From Blastococcus aggregatus (GTDB taxonomy: Bacteria; Actinomycetota; Actinomycetes; Mycobacteriales; Geodermatophilaceae), in NCBI RefSeq assembly GCF_900221005.1, contig NZ_OBQI01000003.1, positions 496,001-560,000 on the forward strand: a DNA stretch of 64,000 nt. The letters run 5' to 3'. The notes beneath the pieces are model-generated. The model worked only from the letters and a program-made list of their open reading frames with translations, had not been told where the DNA came from and ran no database searches. Positions within the stretch are counted from its first letter, which is position 1; each line of letters begins with the position of its first letter. The position numbers and the translations under genes were made by a program. Below are positions 18,294 through 26,708 of the stretch, one piece after another.

Positions 18294-18876
18294 TCGCCAG
18301 CGCGCTCTCGGTGACGACGGCGGCCTGCTCCTCGGTCTCGCAGCCGATGATCTGACGGCCGGCCTCCCCCATCGCCGCGGTGAGGATGGAGACCAGCAGC
18401 CGGTCCGCCGGCCCGGTGCCGACGGCGAGCAGCACGGCGTTCTGCCGGACCCAGTCGTTGCGCCGGCGACTGCGCACCAGGAAGAAGCCGGGCGGGCCGT
18501 CACCGTCGAGGAAGAGCCTCGCCAGCGCCCGCCGGGACCACGTCGTCTCCAGGTAGGCCCGCGCCCCGACGAGGAACAGCTCCGCCGGCGAGGTGGTGCC
18601 GGCTCGCCGCGCCAGGGCGACCGCGGTGGCGGCCTGCTCCTCGTAGGCCGCCTGGTGGTCCTCCCACACGGCCAGGAACAGCTCGGACTTACCGCCGTAG
18701 TGGTGGTAGAGGCTGCCCACGCTCAGCCCGGCGCGCTCGACCACGTCGGCCACGCTGCACTCGGCGAAGCCCTTCTGGGCGAAGACCTCGCCCGCGGCGG
18801 CGATGAGCGTCCGGCGCGTGTCGGCGGTCCGGCTCCACTGCCAGGCACTGCCCTGCGACTGCCCGCTCGTCCGCAC
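18259..18876 (-). CDS. TetR family regulator convergent with the MFS pump
   Basis: A 205-residue TetR protein with the HTH SVADVVERAGLSVGSLYHHYGGKSELF at about residues 42-68. The GTG start at 18876 lies at the end of a region with a plausible promoter (18916-18945). The 3' end overlaps the MFS gene. It is divergent from the MarR-acyl-CoA synthetase gene across a 151-bp gap, so it may control either neighbour. The ligand is unknown. Confidence 0.83.
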   Translation of the reverse strand: MRTSGQSQGSAWQWSRTADTRRTLIAAAGEVFAQKGFAECSVADVVERAGLSVGSLYHHYGGKSELFLAVWEDHQAAYEEQAATAVALARRAGTTSPAELFLVGARAYLETTWSRRALARLFLDGDGPPGFFLVRSRRRNDWVRQNAVLLAVGTGPADRLLVSILTAAMGEAGRQIIGCETEEQAAVVTESALAIIGRLSDLPGE

Positions 18877-18915
18877 CGGCCCACACCCCTCGACCCGACG
18901 ACTCGCGACGCCGGA

Positions 18916-18945
18916 ACCCTAGCGGCGAAGAGTGGTCTGCGTCAC
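18916..18945 (-). promoter_or_regulatory. Promoter candidate for the TetR gene
   Basis: On the minus strand GTGACG (18945-18940) and TAGGGT (18921-18916) are separated by 18 bases, a fair match to housekeeping -35 and -10 elements. The start codon lies about 40 bases further on. Confidence 0.35.
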
Positions 18946-19027
18946 CTCTCGGTCACGCCACGTCCACAGCGGAGTACGCCGAGCCTCTTGCAAAAGAACT
19001 TCGAACCCTGAATGGTTAGCGGCTGTG

Positions 19028-21139
19028 ATGGAAGCCACGCCCACCGGAGCGCGGACGGTCGCCCGCCTCGCCCGGTTCGTGGAGGTGGCCCTCGCCGACT
19101 GCGACCTGAGCCTGCCGCAGTACCGGCTGCTGAGCCTCCTCTCCGAGGGGTCCGTCAACGCCTCCACGCTCGCCCGCCGGCTGGTCGTCAGCCGTCCCAG
19201 CGTCACCGCGCTCGTCGACGGCCTGGTGGCCCGGGGCATGGTCGAGCGCGGCACGGATCCGGCCGACCGCCGGCACGTCACCCATCTCGTCACCGAGCGC
19301 GGCCAGGCCGTGCTCGACGCCGCCGACCGCACCGCCGCGTCCCGGTTGCAGGACCTGTCCGCCCACCTGTCCCCCGACGACGTCCCCGCCGCGCGCGCGG
19401 GTCTCGCCGCCTGGGGGCGCGCCCTCGACTCCTACCGCGAGACCGCAACGCGCGCCCGTCACTGGCCAACGAAGTCCACGACAGGAGACAGCATGCCGCC
19501 CACCACGTCCGAGGACACCGCAGCCCGGGAGGCCGGGGCGCCGTCCGCCGGCCAGCCCGACACCGCAGCCCTGGCCGCCCAGGCAGCCGCCACCGGGATG
19601 CTGAGCGCCTTCTGGGCCACCGTGCAGCCCGGCGCCCCCGCCATCCGCTCGGCCCAGGGCGACCGGACCTTCGCCGAGCTCAACGCCCGCACCAACCAGC
19701 TGTCCCGCGCCCTCCGCGCCCGCGGCCTGCAGGCCGGCGACTCGATCGCGCTCGTCAGCTCCAACCGCCCCGAGTTCGTCGAGACCCTCTACGCCGCGCA
19801 GCGCACCGGGCTCCGGCTCACGCCGGTCAACTGGCACCTCACCGCGGACGAGATCAACTACATCCTGCGCGACTGCGGAGCACGCGCCGTCGTGGTCGAC
19901 GGCCGCTTCGTCGACACCGTGGGCGAGGCGCTGGACGGCGTGGACGCCCGCGCGCTGCTCGTCGTCGACGGCGCCCACGACCGCTTCGAGGACTACGAGC
20001 AGGCGCTGGCCGCCGAGTCCGGCGAGGACATCGAGGACCCGGTCCTCGGCACCACGATGGCCTACACCTCGGGCACCACCGGCCGCCCCAAGGGCGTGCA
20101 CCGCCCGCCCGCGCCGCCCAGCGGGGCAGGCGCCTCGGAGCTGGCCACGCTCGTCGCGGAGGCCTCCGCCTACGTGCCCGGGCAGGACCTGAACCTGGTC
20201 ACCGGCCCGCTGTACCACTCGGCGCCGCTGCTCTTCTCGCTCAGCATGCCCCTGTCCCGCGGCGCCGGCGTCGTGCTCATGGACAAGTGGGACGCCGAGG
20301 AGACCCTGCGGCTCGTCGAGCGGCACCGGATCACCCACACCCACCTGGTGCCCACGATGTTCCACCGGATGATCTCGCTGCCCCAGGAGGTCAAGGACCG
20401 GTACGACCTCGGCAGCCTGCGCAACATCTGGCACGGCGCCGCACCCTGCCCGGTGCCGGTCAAGCAGGCGCTCATGGACTGGCTCGGCCCGATCGCGTGG
20501 GAGTACTACGCCGCGACCGAGGGCTTCGGCTCCGTCGTCGGTCCCGAGGAGTGGCTGGCCCGCCCCGGCACCGTCGGGCACCCGACCCCGGGGCACATCC
20601 GGATCCTCGACGACGCGCGCGAGGACCTCCCCGCCGGCGTGCCGGGCACCATCTACCTGCGGGCGCCGGACACCGGCCGGTTCGTGTACCTGGGCGACGA
20701 GGACAAGACCTCGTCCTCCTACCTCGGGGACTACTACACCCTCGGCGACGTCGGCTACCTCGACGAGGAGGGCTGGCTCTTCCTCACCGACCGCAGCGTC
20801 GACCTGATCATCTCCGGCGGGGTGAACGTCTACCCGGCCGAGGTCGAGGCGGTGCTCATCACCCACCCCTCGGTCGGCGACGTCGGCGTCATCGGCGTGC
20901 CCGACCCGGAGTGGGGCGAGTCGGTGAAGGCCGTCGTCGAGCTCCAGCCCGGCTACGAGCCCACCCCGGCGCTCGCCGAGGAGCTGCAGACCTGGGCCCG
21001 CGAGCGGCTGGCCCACTTCAAGTGCCCGCGCACGGTCGACTTCGTCGAGGAACTGCCGCGGACGCCGTCCGGCAAGTTGTCCAAGCGCGTCCTGCGGGAG
21101 AACTTCCGCCAGCAGGCCGCCGCCGGCACGGACGCCTGA
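19028..21139 (+). CDS. MarR domain fused in frame to a fatty-acyl/aryl-CoA synthetase
   Basis: A 703-residue frame. Residues 1-140 are a MarR winged-helix domain (LPQYRLLSLLSEG, STLARRLVVSRPSVTALVDGL, RGTDPADRRHVTHLVTERG). From residue 156 on it is a complete class I adenylate-forming enzyme. Its motifs are YTSGTTGRPKG (about 346), YYAATEGFG, YTLGDVGYLDEEGWLFLTDR, ISGGVNVYPAEVE and the catalytic Lys683 in TPSGKLSKR. No stop separates the two parts, yet ACAGGAGACAGC precedes the ATG at 19493 (residue 156), so the enzyme can also be made alone. It activates a carboxylate to its CoA thioester. It heads an operon with two acyl-CoA dehydrogenases, with the first gap 11 bases. MarR sensing of a CoA ester would be a natural logic. 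Confidence 0.8.
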   Translation: MEATPTGARTVARLARFVEVALADCDLSLPQYRLLSLLSEGSVNASTLARRLVVSRPSVTALVDGLVARGMVERGTDPADRRHVTHLVTERGQAVLDAADRTAASRLQDLSAHLSPDDVPAARAGLAAWGRALDSYRETATRARHWPTKSTTGDSMPPTTSEDTAAREAGAPSAGQPDTAALAAQAAATGMLSAFWATVQPGAPAIRSAQGDRTFAELNARTNQLSRALRARGLQAGDSIALVSSNRPEFVETLYAAQRTGLRLTPVNWHLTADEINYILRDCGARAVVVDGRFVDTVGEALDGVDARALLVVDGAHDRFEDYEQALAAESGEDIEDPVLGTTMAYTSGTTGRPKGVHRPPAPPSGAGASELATLVAEASAYVPGQDLNLVTGPLYHSAPLLFSLSMPLSRGAGVVLMDKWDAEETLRLVERHRITHTHLVPTMFHRMISLPQEVKDRYDLGSLRNIWHGAAPCPVPVKQALMDWLGPIAWEYYAATEGFGSVVGPEEWLARPGTVGHPTPGHIRILDDAREDLPAGVPGTIYLRAPDTGRFVYLGDEDKTSSSYLGDYYTLGDVGYLDEEGWLFLTDRSVDLIISGGVNVYPAEVEAVLITHPSVGDVGVIGVPDPEWGESVKAVVELQPGYEPTPALAEELQTWARERLAHFKCPRTVDFVEELPRTPSGKLSKRVLRENFRQQAAAGTDA

Positions 21140-21150
21140 GGGGACCGGAC

Positions 21151-22413
21151 ATGCCCCTGACCGTCCGCCCGATCCCCACGCTCGACGAGCGCATCAACGA
21201 CATCCGGATGCGCACGGCCGAGATCGTCAACGACGACATCCTCCCCAACGAGCGCGCGCTGTGGCGCTCCGCCCGCGGCGGCTCCGTGGAGTCCGAGCCG
21301 GCCGTGGTCGAGGCCAAGGAGCTCCGCGAGCAGATCAAGCAGAAGGTCCGGAAGGCCGGCCTGTGGGCGCCGCACCTGCCGCCGGAGTACGGCGGCATGG
21401 GGCTGGACTTCCTCGCCCACGCCTACATGAACGAGGTGCTCGCCTACGCCACCGGCGCCGCGGCCCTGTTCGGCGTCGTCGCCCCCAACTCGGGCAACCA
21501 GAAGATCCTGCTCAAGTACGGCACCGACGAGCAGAAGGAGCAGTGGCTCCGCCCGCTCGTCGAGGGCGAGATGGAGTCCGGCTTCTCGATGACCGAGCCG
21601 GAGAACCCCGGCTCGGACCCGCGCTCGCTCACCACGACCGCCGTCCGGGACGGCGACGACCTGGTCCTCAACGGGCACAAGTGGTTCACCTCGAACGGCA
21701 TCGCCGCGGACTTCTTCATCGTGATGACCCGCGTCGTCGACGCCGACCACGACCCGGCGACCGGCCGGGGCCAGATGGCCCAGCTCATCGTGCCGACCGA
21801 CACCCCGGGCGTGAACATCGTCCGCGGTGTCGGCATCTGGGGCCGGCCGACGTCGGACCACGTCGAGGTCCGCTACGAGGACGTGCGCGTGCCCGCGAAG
21901 AACCTGCTGGGCGCCGTCGGCCAGGGCCACCAGGCCGCCCAGGACCGGCTCGGCGCCGGTCGCGTCTTCCACTGCATGAACTCGATCGGGCAGATGTGGC
22001 GCGCCTTCGACCTCATGGTCGAGCGGGCCACCACCCGCACCGTCCACGGCGGGCCGCTCCAGGACAAGCAGTTCGTCCAGGGCTTCATCGCCGACAGCTA
22101 CATGGACATCAGCGCCGCCCGCCTGATGACCATCCAGGCCGCCGAGCGCGTCGCCCGGAACGACCGGGGCGCCCGCACCGACATCTCGTCGATCAAGGTG
22201 TTCGTGCCCGCGGCCTACTCCCGGGTCGTCGACCGGGCCATCCAGGTGTGGGGAGCGGCCGGGGTCTCCAGCGACCTGCCGCTGTCCAGCATGTACCTCG
22301 GCGCGCGCACCCTGCGTCTCGCCGACGGACCGGACGAGGTGCACAAGGTGCTGATCGCCAAGCACGTCCTCGACCGGTACGCCACCGAGGGCGGTTGGGA
22401 CTTCGGCAACTGA
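21151..22413 (+). CDS. Acyl-CoA dehydrogenase (ACAD10/11-like)
   Basis: A 420-residue flavoprotein dehydrogenase making the 2,3-double bond of acyl-CoA. Visible are the substrate/FAD segment SGFSMTEPENPGSDPR, NGHKWFTSNG, and the C-terminal RTLRLADGPDEVHK block that holds the base and FAD contacts in the ACAD11 group. ATG 21151 follows GAGGGGACCGGAC, 11 bases after the synthetase stop, and the conserved protein begins there although the frame is open upstream. Next to a CoA synthetase and a second dehydrogenase, it belongs to a beta-oxidation-type pathway. Confidence 0.9.
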   Translation: MPLTVRPIPTLDERINDIRMRTAEIVNDDILPNERALWRSARGGSVESEPAVVEAKELREQIKQKVRKAGLWAPHLPPEYGGMGLDFLAHAYMNEVLAYATGAAALFGVVAPNSGNQKILLKYGTDEQKEQWLRPLVEGEMESGFSMTEPENPGSDPRSLTTTAVRDGDDLVLNGHKWFTSNGIAADFFIVMTRVVDADHDPATGRGQMAQLIVPTDTPGVNIVRGVGIWGRPTSDHVEVRYEDVRVPAKNLLGAVGQGHQAAQDRLGAGRVFHCMNSIGQMWRAFDLMVERATTRTVHGGPLQDKQFVQGFIADSYMDISAARLMTIQAAERVARNDRGARTDISSIKVFVPAAYSRVVDRAIQVWGAAGVSSDLPLSSMYLGARTLRLADGPDEVHKVLIAKHVLDRYATEGGWDFGN

Positions 22414-22485
22414 CGCCCCGCACGACCGCGCACCCACCGTGCGCAGATCTTGTCCAACCCGCACCACTTCTGAGAGGTTCACCCC

Positions 22486-23598
22486 ATGCTGATGGCTTTC
22501 GACAAGGAGCAGGAAGAGCTGCGCCGGACCCTGCGCCGCTTCCTCGAGACCAAGGCCTCCTCCGAGGAGGTCCGCCGCCTCATGGAGACCGAGGAGGGCT
22601 ACGACGCCGCCGTCTGGAAGCAGATGGCCGACCAGCTCGGCCTGCAGGGCCTGGCCATCCCCGAGGAGTTCGGTGGCTCCGGCTTCGGCATCCTCGAGAC
22701 CGCGCTGGTCACCGAGGAGATGGGCCGCGCGCTGCTGCCCGCCCCCTACCTGGCGACCGTCCTCGGCGCCAACCTGCTCCAGCTGTCGGACGACCAGCAG
22801 GCCAAGGCCGACCTCCTCCCGGGCATCGCGGACGGCTCGACCATCGCGACCGTCGCGCTGGCCGAGGCCGACGGCACGTGGACCGCGGACAACCTGTCGA
22901 CGACCGCCACCGCGGCCGGCGACGGCTGGACCCTCGAGGGCCAGAAGTCCTACGTCCTGGACGGCACCACGGCCTCCCTGCTGCTGGTCGTCGCGCAGGC
23001 CCCGGGCGGCCCCAGCGTCTTCGCGGTCGAGGGCGACGCCGCCGGCGTCACCCGCCGGTCGCTGGACACCCTGGACATGACCCGCAAGCTCGCCGAGGTC
23101 GGCTTCGCCGGCACCCCGGCGCGGCTCATCGGCGCCGAGGGCGACGCCGCGACGCTGGTCCCCCGCCTGATGCAGATCGCGGTCGTCCTGCTGGCCACCG
23201 AGCAGGTCGGTGGCGCCCAGCGCTGCCTCGAGCGCACGGTCGAGTACGTCAACATCCGCTTCCAGTTCGGCCGCCCGGTCGGCAGCTTCCAGGCCGTCAA
23301 GCACCGCTGCGCCGACATGCTGCTCGAGGTCGAGTCCGCCCGCTCCGCGGCGTACTACGCCCTGTGGGCGCTGGCCGAGGACGGCGACGACGCCGCCATC
23401 TCGGTGGACCTGGCGAAGGCGTACTGCTCGGAGGCCTACTGGATCGCGGCCTCCGACTCCATCCAGCTGCACGGCGGCATCGCGTTCACGTGGGAGCACG
23501 ACGCCCACCTGTACTACCGCCGGGCCAAGTCCACGAGCCTGCTGTTCGGCACCCCCACGGAGCGCTGGGACGCCGTGGCGGAGAAGCTGCTCGCCTGA
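22486..23598 (+). CDS. Acyl-CoA dehydrogenase (FadE-type, short form)
   Basis: A 370-residue acyl-CoA dehydrogenase family protein with the N-terminal helical domain (FDKEQEELRRTLRRFL), IPEEFGGSGFG and the C-terminal IQLHGGIAFTWEHDAHLYYRRAK. The usual SM/FAMTE-type FAD loop in the middle is degenerate (VALAEADGTW). That is common in the non-catalytic or paired subunits of the heterotetrameric steroid-side-chain FadE enzymes, so it may work with the dehydrogenase encoded 72 bases upstream. Pairing is inferred, not shown. The ATG at 22486 follows GAGAGG. Confidence 0.85.
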   Translation: MLMAFDKEQEELRRTLRRFLETKASSEEVRRLMETEEGYDAAVWKQMADQLGLQGLAIPEEFGGSGFGILETALVTEEMGRALLPAPYLATVLGANLLQLSDDQQAKADLLPGIADGSTIATVALAEADGTWTADNLSTTATAAGDGWTLEGQKSYVLDGTTASLLLVVAQAPGGPSVFAVEGDAAGVTRRSLDTLDMTRKLAEVGFAGTPARLIGAEGDAATLVPRLMQIAVVLLATEQVGGAQRCLERTVEYVNIRFQFGRPVGSFQAVKHRCADMLLEVESARSAAYYALWALAEDGDDAAISVDLAKAYCSEAYWIAASDSIQLHGGIAFTWEHDAHLYYRRAKSTSLLFGTPTERWDAVAEKLLA

Positions 23599-23613
23599 CC
23601 TCCCGCGCACCCG

Positions 23614-23652
23614 CGACCCCCGCGTCGGCCCTCCGGGCCGGCGCGGGGGTCG
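23614..23652 (+). terminator. Terminator of the acyl-CoA synthetase/dehydrogenase operon
   Basis: CGACCCCCGCG and CGGCCC pair with GGGCCG and CGCGGGGGTCG with one internal mismatch and a TCC loop, followed by TT. It starts 15 bases after the stop. Confidence 0.7.
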
Positions 23653-23735
23653 TTGCACGTCCGGGCCCGGACACCGCTCCGAGCCCGTCTGCCCGTCGTC
23701 GGGCGGCCGGGCGGCGGACCGGCTAGAACGAGGGC

Positions 23736-24488
23736 ATGTGCCATGACCACGACAGCCGTCCCCCCGCCCCACCGCGCAGCGGCGAGGTCGCCGAGCGGGC
23801 CTCCCTCACGCTGACCTCCGCCGACGGCACGCAGTTCGCCGCCGCCTACGCCGCGCCGACCGGCACACCGGGCGCCGGGGTCGTCGTGCTGCCCGACATC
23901 CGCGGTCTGCACCCCTACTACGTATCGCTGGCCGAGCGCTTCGCCGAGGCCGGCGTCCCCGCCGTCGCCATCGACTGGTTCGGCCGCACCGCCGGCCTGC
24001 CCGAGGGCGGCACGCGCGGTGAGGACTTCGGCTGGCAGGAGCACATCCCGCAGACGACCGCCGCCGGCATCGACGCCGACATCGTCGCCGCCATGAGCGA
24101 GCTGCGCGCGCGGCACGGTGCCGATCTGCCCGTGGTCACGGTGGGCTTCTGCTTCGGCGGGAGCCACTCCTGGCGGCAGTCCGGCGGGGACCTCGGCCTG
24201 GCCGGATGCGCGGGCTTCTACGGCCGCCCCTCGATGGTCGGGGACGCCGCGGACCGTGCCCACCTGCCCACGGTGATGCTGATCGCCGGCGCCGACTCCG
24301 CGACTCCCGTCAAGGATCAGCTCGCGCTGGCCGAGACGATGCGCCGCGCCGGAGCGGAGGTGGACGCACCCGTCTACGAGGGGGCGCCGCACTCCTTCTT
24401 CGACCGCTCCTACGGCGACTGGAGCGACGCCTGCCGGGACGCCTGGGAGCACGTCCTCGCGCTCACCGACCGGGTCGCCCGCCACTGA
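23736..24488 (+). CDS. Dienelactone hydrolase family alpha/beta hydrolase
   Basis: A 250-residue cytosolic hydrolase of the DLH family. The nucleophile is the Cys in GFCFGG (GxCxGG instead of the usual GxSxG), with PDIRGLHPYYVSLAERFAEAG near the N-terminus. The late motifs HSFFDR (His) and a preceding Asp complete the Cys-Asp-His triad. Classical members open dienelactone in chloroaromatic degradation, but most act on unknown esters. The start at 23736 (GTG) gives an N-terminal extension with Cys and His (MCHDHD); a later start is possible. Confidence 0.85.
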   Translation: MCHDHDSRPPAPPRSGEVAERASLTLTSADGTQFAAAYAAPTGTPGAGVVVLPDIRGLHPYYVSLAERFAEAGVPAVAIDWFGRTAGLPEGGTRGEDFGWQEHIPQTTAAGIDADIVAAMSELRARHGADLPVVTVGFCFGGSHSWRQSGGDLGLAGCAGFYGRPSMVGDAADRAHLPTVMLIAGADSATPVKDQLALAETMRRAGAEVDAPVYEGAPHSFFDRSYGDWSDACRDAWEHVLALTDRVARH

Positions 24489-24504
24489 GCCGGGTACGAA
24501 CGGC

Positions 24505-24544
24505 CGCGGCCGGGTGGACCAGCTCCCTGGTCCACCCGGCCGCG
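24505..24544. terminator. Bidirectional terminator between the hydrolase and the peptide-transport operon
   Basis: An 18-bp perfect stem (CGCGGCCGGGTGGACCAG) with a CTCC loop lies between two converging genes. It is one of the strongest hairpins in the window. Confidence 0.75.
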
Positions 24545-24576
24545 GGTGGTGCGTCGTGCTCTGCTGCGGAGTGCGA

Positions 24577-25608
24577 TCAGGCAGGCGCCGAGGCCAGCTG
24601 CCGGTCGCCCTCGGGGGCCTGGTCCCCCACCAGCGGGAAGTGGCAGGCCACGAACTGGCCCTGCGCCACCTCGCGCATCTGCGGCTCCTCGGCCGCGCAC
24701 AGGTCCGCCGCCCGGGGGCAGCGGGTCCGGAAGCGGCAGCCCGACGGCGGGTTGACCGGCGAGGGGAGCTCCCCCACCAGTCCGGCGTCGCTGTGCTTGG
24801 CGTCCGGGTCCGGCTCCGGGATGGAGGCCAGCAGCGCAGCCGTGTACGGGTGCGCCGGACCGGCGTAGAGCTGGTCCGAGGGTGCGACCTCGCAGATCTT
24901 GCCGAGGTACATCACCGCGACGCGGTCGCTGATGTTCTTCACCACGGCCAGGTCGTGGGCGATGAAGACCATCGTGAGGTCGAACTCGGCCTTCAGGTCC
25001 TCGAGCAGGTTGAGGATCTGTGCCTGCACCGAGACGTCCAGCGCGGACACCGGCTCGTCGCAGATCAGCACCTCCGGCCGCATGATCAGCGAGCGCGCGA
25101 TCGACACCCGCTGGCACTGACCACCGGACATCTCGTGCGGCCGGCGCGAGCCGGCCCGCTCCGGATCGAGCCCGACCTCGGCCAGCATCTGGTCGACCCG
25201 TGGGTCGCTGCTGTCCTTGCCCTCCCAGATCGACAGGCCCTCGGCGACGATGTCCTTGACCCGGCGCCGCGGGTTCAGCGACGAGATCGGGTCCTGGTAG
25301 ATCATCTGCAGCTTGGTGCGGCTGCGCCGGAGCTCGTCGGCACTGAGCGAGCTCAGGTCCTTCTCGTCGAAGATGATCTTGCCGCTGGTCGGCCGGGGCG
25401 CCTGCATGATCGCCCGCCCGGTCGTCGACTTGCCGCAGCCGGACTCGCCGACCAGGCCCAGCGTCTCGCCCTTGGCGATGTCGAAGCTGATGCCCGAGAC
25501 GGCGTGGACCTTCTGCCCCTTCTCCAGCGGGAACTCGACCACCAGACCCTCGACACGCAGGACGATGTCGTCCCGGTCCCGGAGGTGGGCGGTACCGGTG
25601 CCGGCCAT
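24577..25608 (-). CDS. dppF: Peptide ABC transporter ATPase, DppF/OppF type
   Basis: A 343-residue ABC ATPase with Walker A GESGCGKST, Q-loop YQDPISSLNPR, signature MSGGQCQRV and Walker B VLICDEPVSALD. A C-terminal oligopeptide-transporter domain carries the spaced cysteines (GCRFRTRC, LC, ACHFP) that in this family can hold an Fe-S cluster. ATG 25608 overlaps the stop of the partner ATPase gene (TGATG). It is the last gene of the operon SBP-B-C-D-F and would pair with DppD to power peptide uptake. Confidence 0.92.
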   Translation of the reverse strand: MAGTGTAHLRDRDDIVLRVEGLVVEFPLEKGQKVHAVSGISFDIAKGETLGLVGESGCGKSTTGRAIMQAPRPTSGKIIFDEKDLSSLSADELRRSRTKLQMIYQDPISSLNPRRRVKDIVAEGLSIWEGKDSSDPRVDQMLAEVGLDPERAGSRRPHEMSGGQCQRVSIARSLIMRPEVLICDEPVSALDVSVQAQILNLLEDLKAEFDLTMVFIAHDLAVVKNISDRVAVMYLGKICEVAPSDQLYAGPAHPYTAALLASIPEPDPDAKHSDAGLVGELPSPVNPPSGCRFRTRCPRAADLCAAEEPQMREVAQGQFVACHFPLVGDQAPEGDRQLASAPA

Positions 25609-26708
25609 CAGGCTGCTCCTGCCGTTGCGAGAACCGTGCTGTCCAGGGGGGTGCCGGCAGCGGTGCGCCCGGCGGCCACGTTGCGCGCGAGCGCTTCCTG
25701 GCCGGCGGTCGTCCCGACCGGGAAGTGGCACGCGGCCTCGTGCCCGGCGGCGTGCGGTGCGAGCACCGGCGTCTCCGTCAGGCACTTGTCCTGCGCGTAG
25801 TTGCACCGGGGGGCGAAGGGGCACCCCGCCGGCGGGTCCACCAGGTCCGGCGGCCGGCCCGGGATGGCCTGCAGCCTGGAGTGGCTCGGCTGGTGCAGCC
25901 GCGGGATCGACCGCAGCAGCCCCTCGGTGTACGGGTGCCGGTTGCGGGCGAACAGCTCACGGGTGGGAGCCCGCTCGACGACCCGGCCCGCGTACATGAC
26001 GGCGATCTCGTCCGCTCGCCCGGCGACCACGCCGAGGTCGTGGGTGATGATGATCAGCCCCATGTTGCGCTGGGTCTGCTGGGACTCCAGCAGGTCCAGG
26101 ATCTGGCGCTGGACGGTGACGTCCAGCGCCGTCGTCGGCTCGTCGGCGACCAGGAGCTTGGGGCTGCAGGCCAGCGCGATCGCGATGGTGACGCGCTGCC
26201 GCATGCCGCCGGAGAGCTGGTGGGGGTACTCCCCCAGCCGACGCTCCGCCGCCGGGATGCCGACGGACTTGAGCAGCTCGACGGCGTGCGCCTTGGCGAC
26301 CTTGCCCTTCTCGTTCAGGTGGATCCCGAGGGACTCGGTGATCTGCTCGCCGATCTTGGTGACCGGGTTGAGCGAGGTCATCGGGTCCTGCAGGACCATC
26401 GCCATCTCGGCGCCCCAGATGGTGCGCATCTCCTTGTTCTTCATGGTCGTGAGCTCACGACCCTCGAAGCGCACGGAGCCCTCGCGGATGGTGTTCGCCT
26501 TGGGCAGCAGGTTCATGATCGACCGCGAGAGCACGGTCTTGCCCGAACCGGACTCACCGACGATGCCGAGCGTCTTGCCCCGGTCCACCCGGAGCGAGAC
26601 GCCGTCCACCGCCTTGACGATCCCGCGCGGGGTGTCGAAGTAGGTGCGCAGGTCGTCGACCTCGAGCAGCGGCTCGTTCGCCCGGCCTTCCTTCTGCGAG
26701 GCGGTCAC
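25608..26708 (-). CDS. dppD: Peptide ABC transporter ATPase, DppD/OppD type
   Basis: A 366-residue ABC ATPase. Walker A is GESGSGKT, the Q-loop LQDPMTSLNP, the signature LSGGMRQRV and Walker B LLVADEPTTALD. The C-terminal Cys-rich segment (GCPFAPRC, C, ACHFP) is characteristic of Opp/Dpp ATPases. GTG 26708 overlaps the stop of the permease gene (GTGA), showing translational coupling. It works with the F-type ATPase at the cytoplasmic face of the membrane. Confidence 0.92.
   Translation of the reverse strand: MTASQKEGRANEPLLEVDDLRTYFDTPRGIVKAVDGVSLRVDRGKTLGIVGESGSGKTVLSRSIMNLLPKANTIREGSVRFEGRELTTMKNKEMRTIWGAEMAMVLQDPMTSLNPVTKIGEQITESLGIHLNEKGKVAKAHAVELLKSVGIPAAERRLGEYPHQLSGGMRQRVTIAIALACSPKLLVADEPTTALDVTVQRQILDLLESQQTQRNMGLIIITHDLGVVAGRADEIAVMYAGRVVERAPTRELFARNRHPYTEGLLRSIPRLHQPSHSRLQAIPGRPPDLVDPPAGCPFAPRCNYAQDKCLTETPVLAPHAAGHEAACHFPVGTTAGQEALARNVAAGRTAAGTPLDSTVLATAGAA

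Noticed and set aside
19012-22413. A 1133-residue frame ending in the first acyl-CoA dehydrogenase
   Set aside because: Its first 710 residues are the synthetase read in a shifted frame; only the part from 21151 is real. This differs from the MarR-synthetase case, where both halves are genuine domains in one frame.
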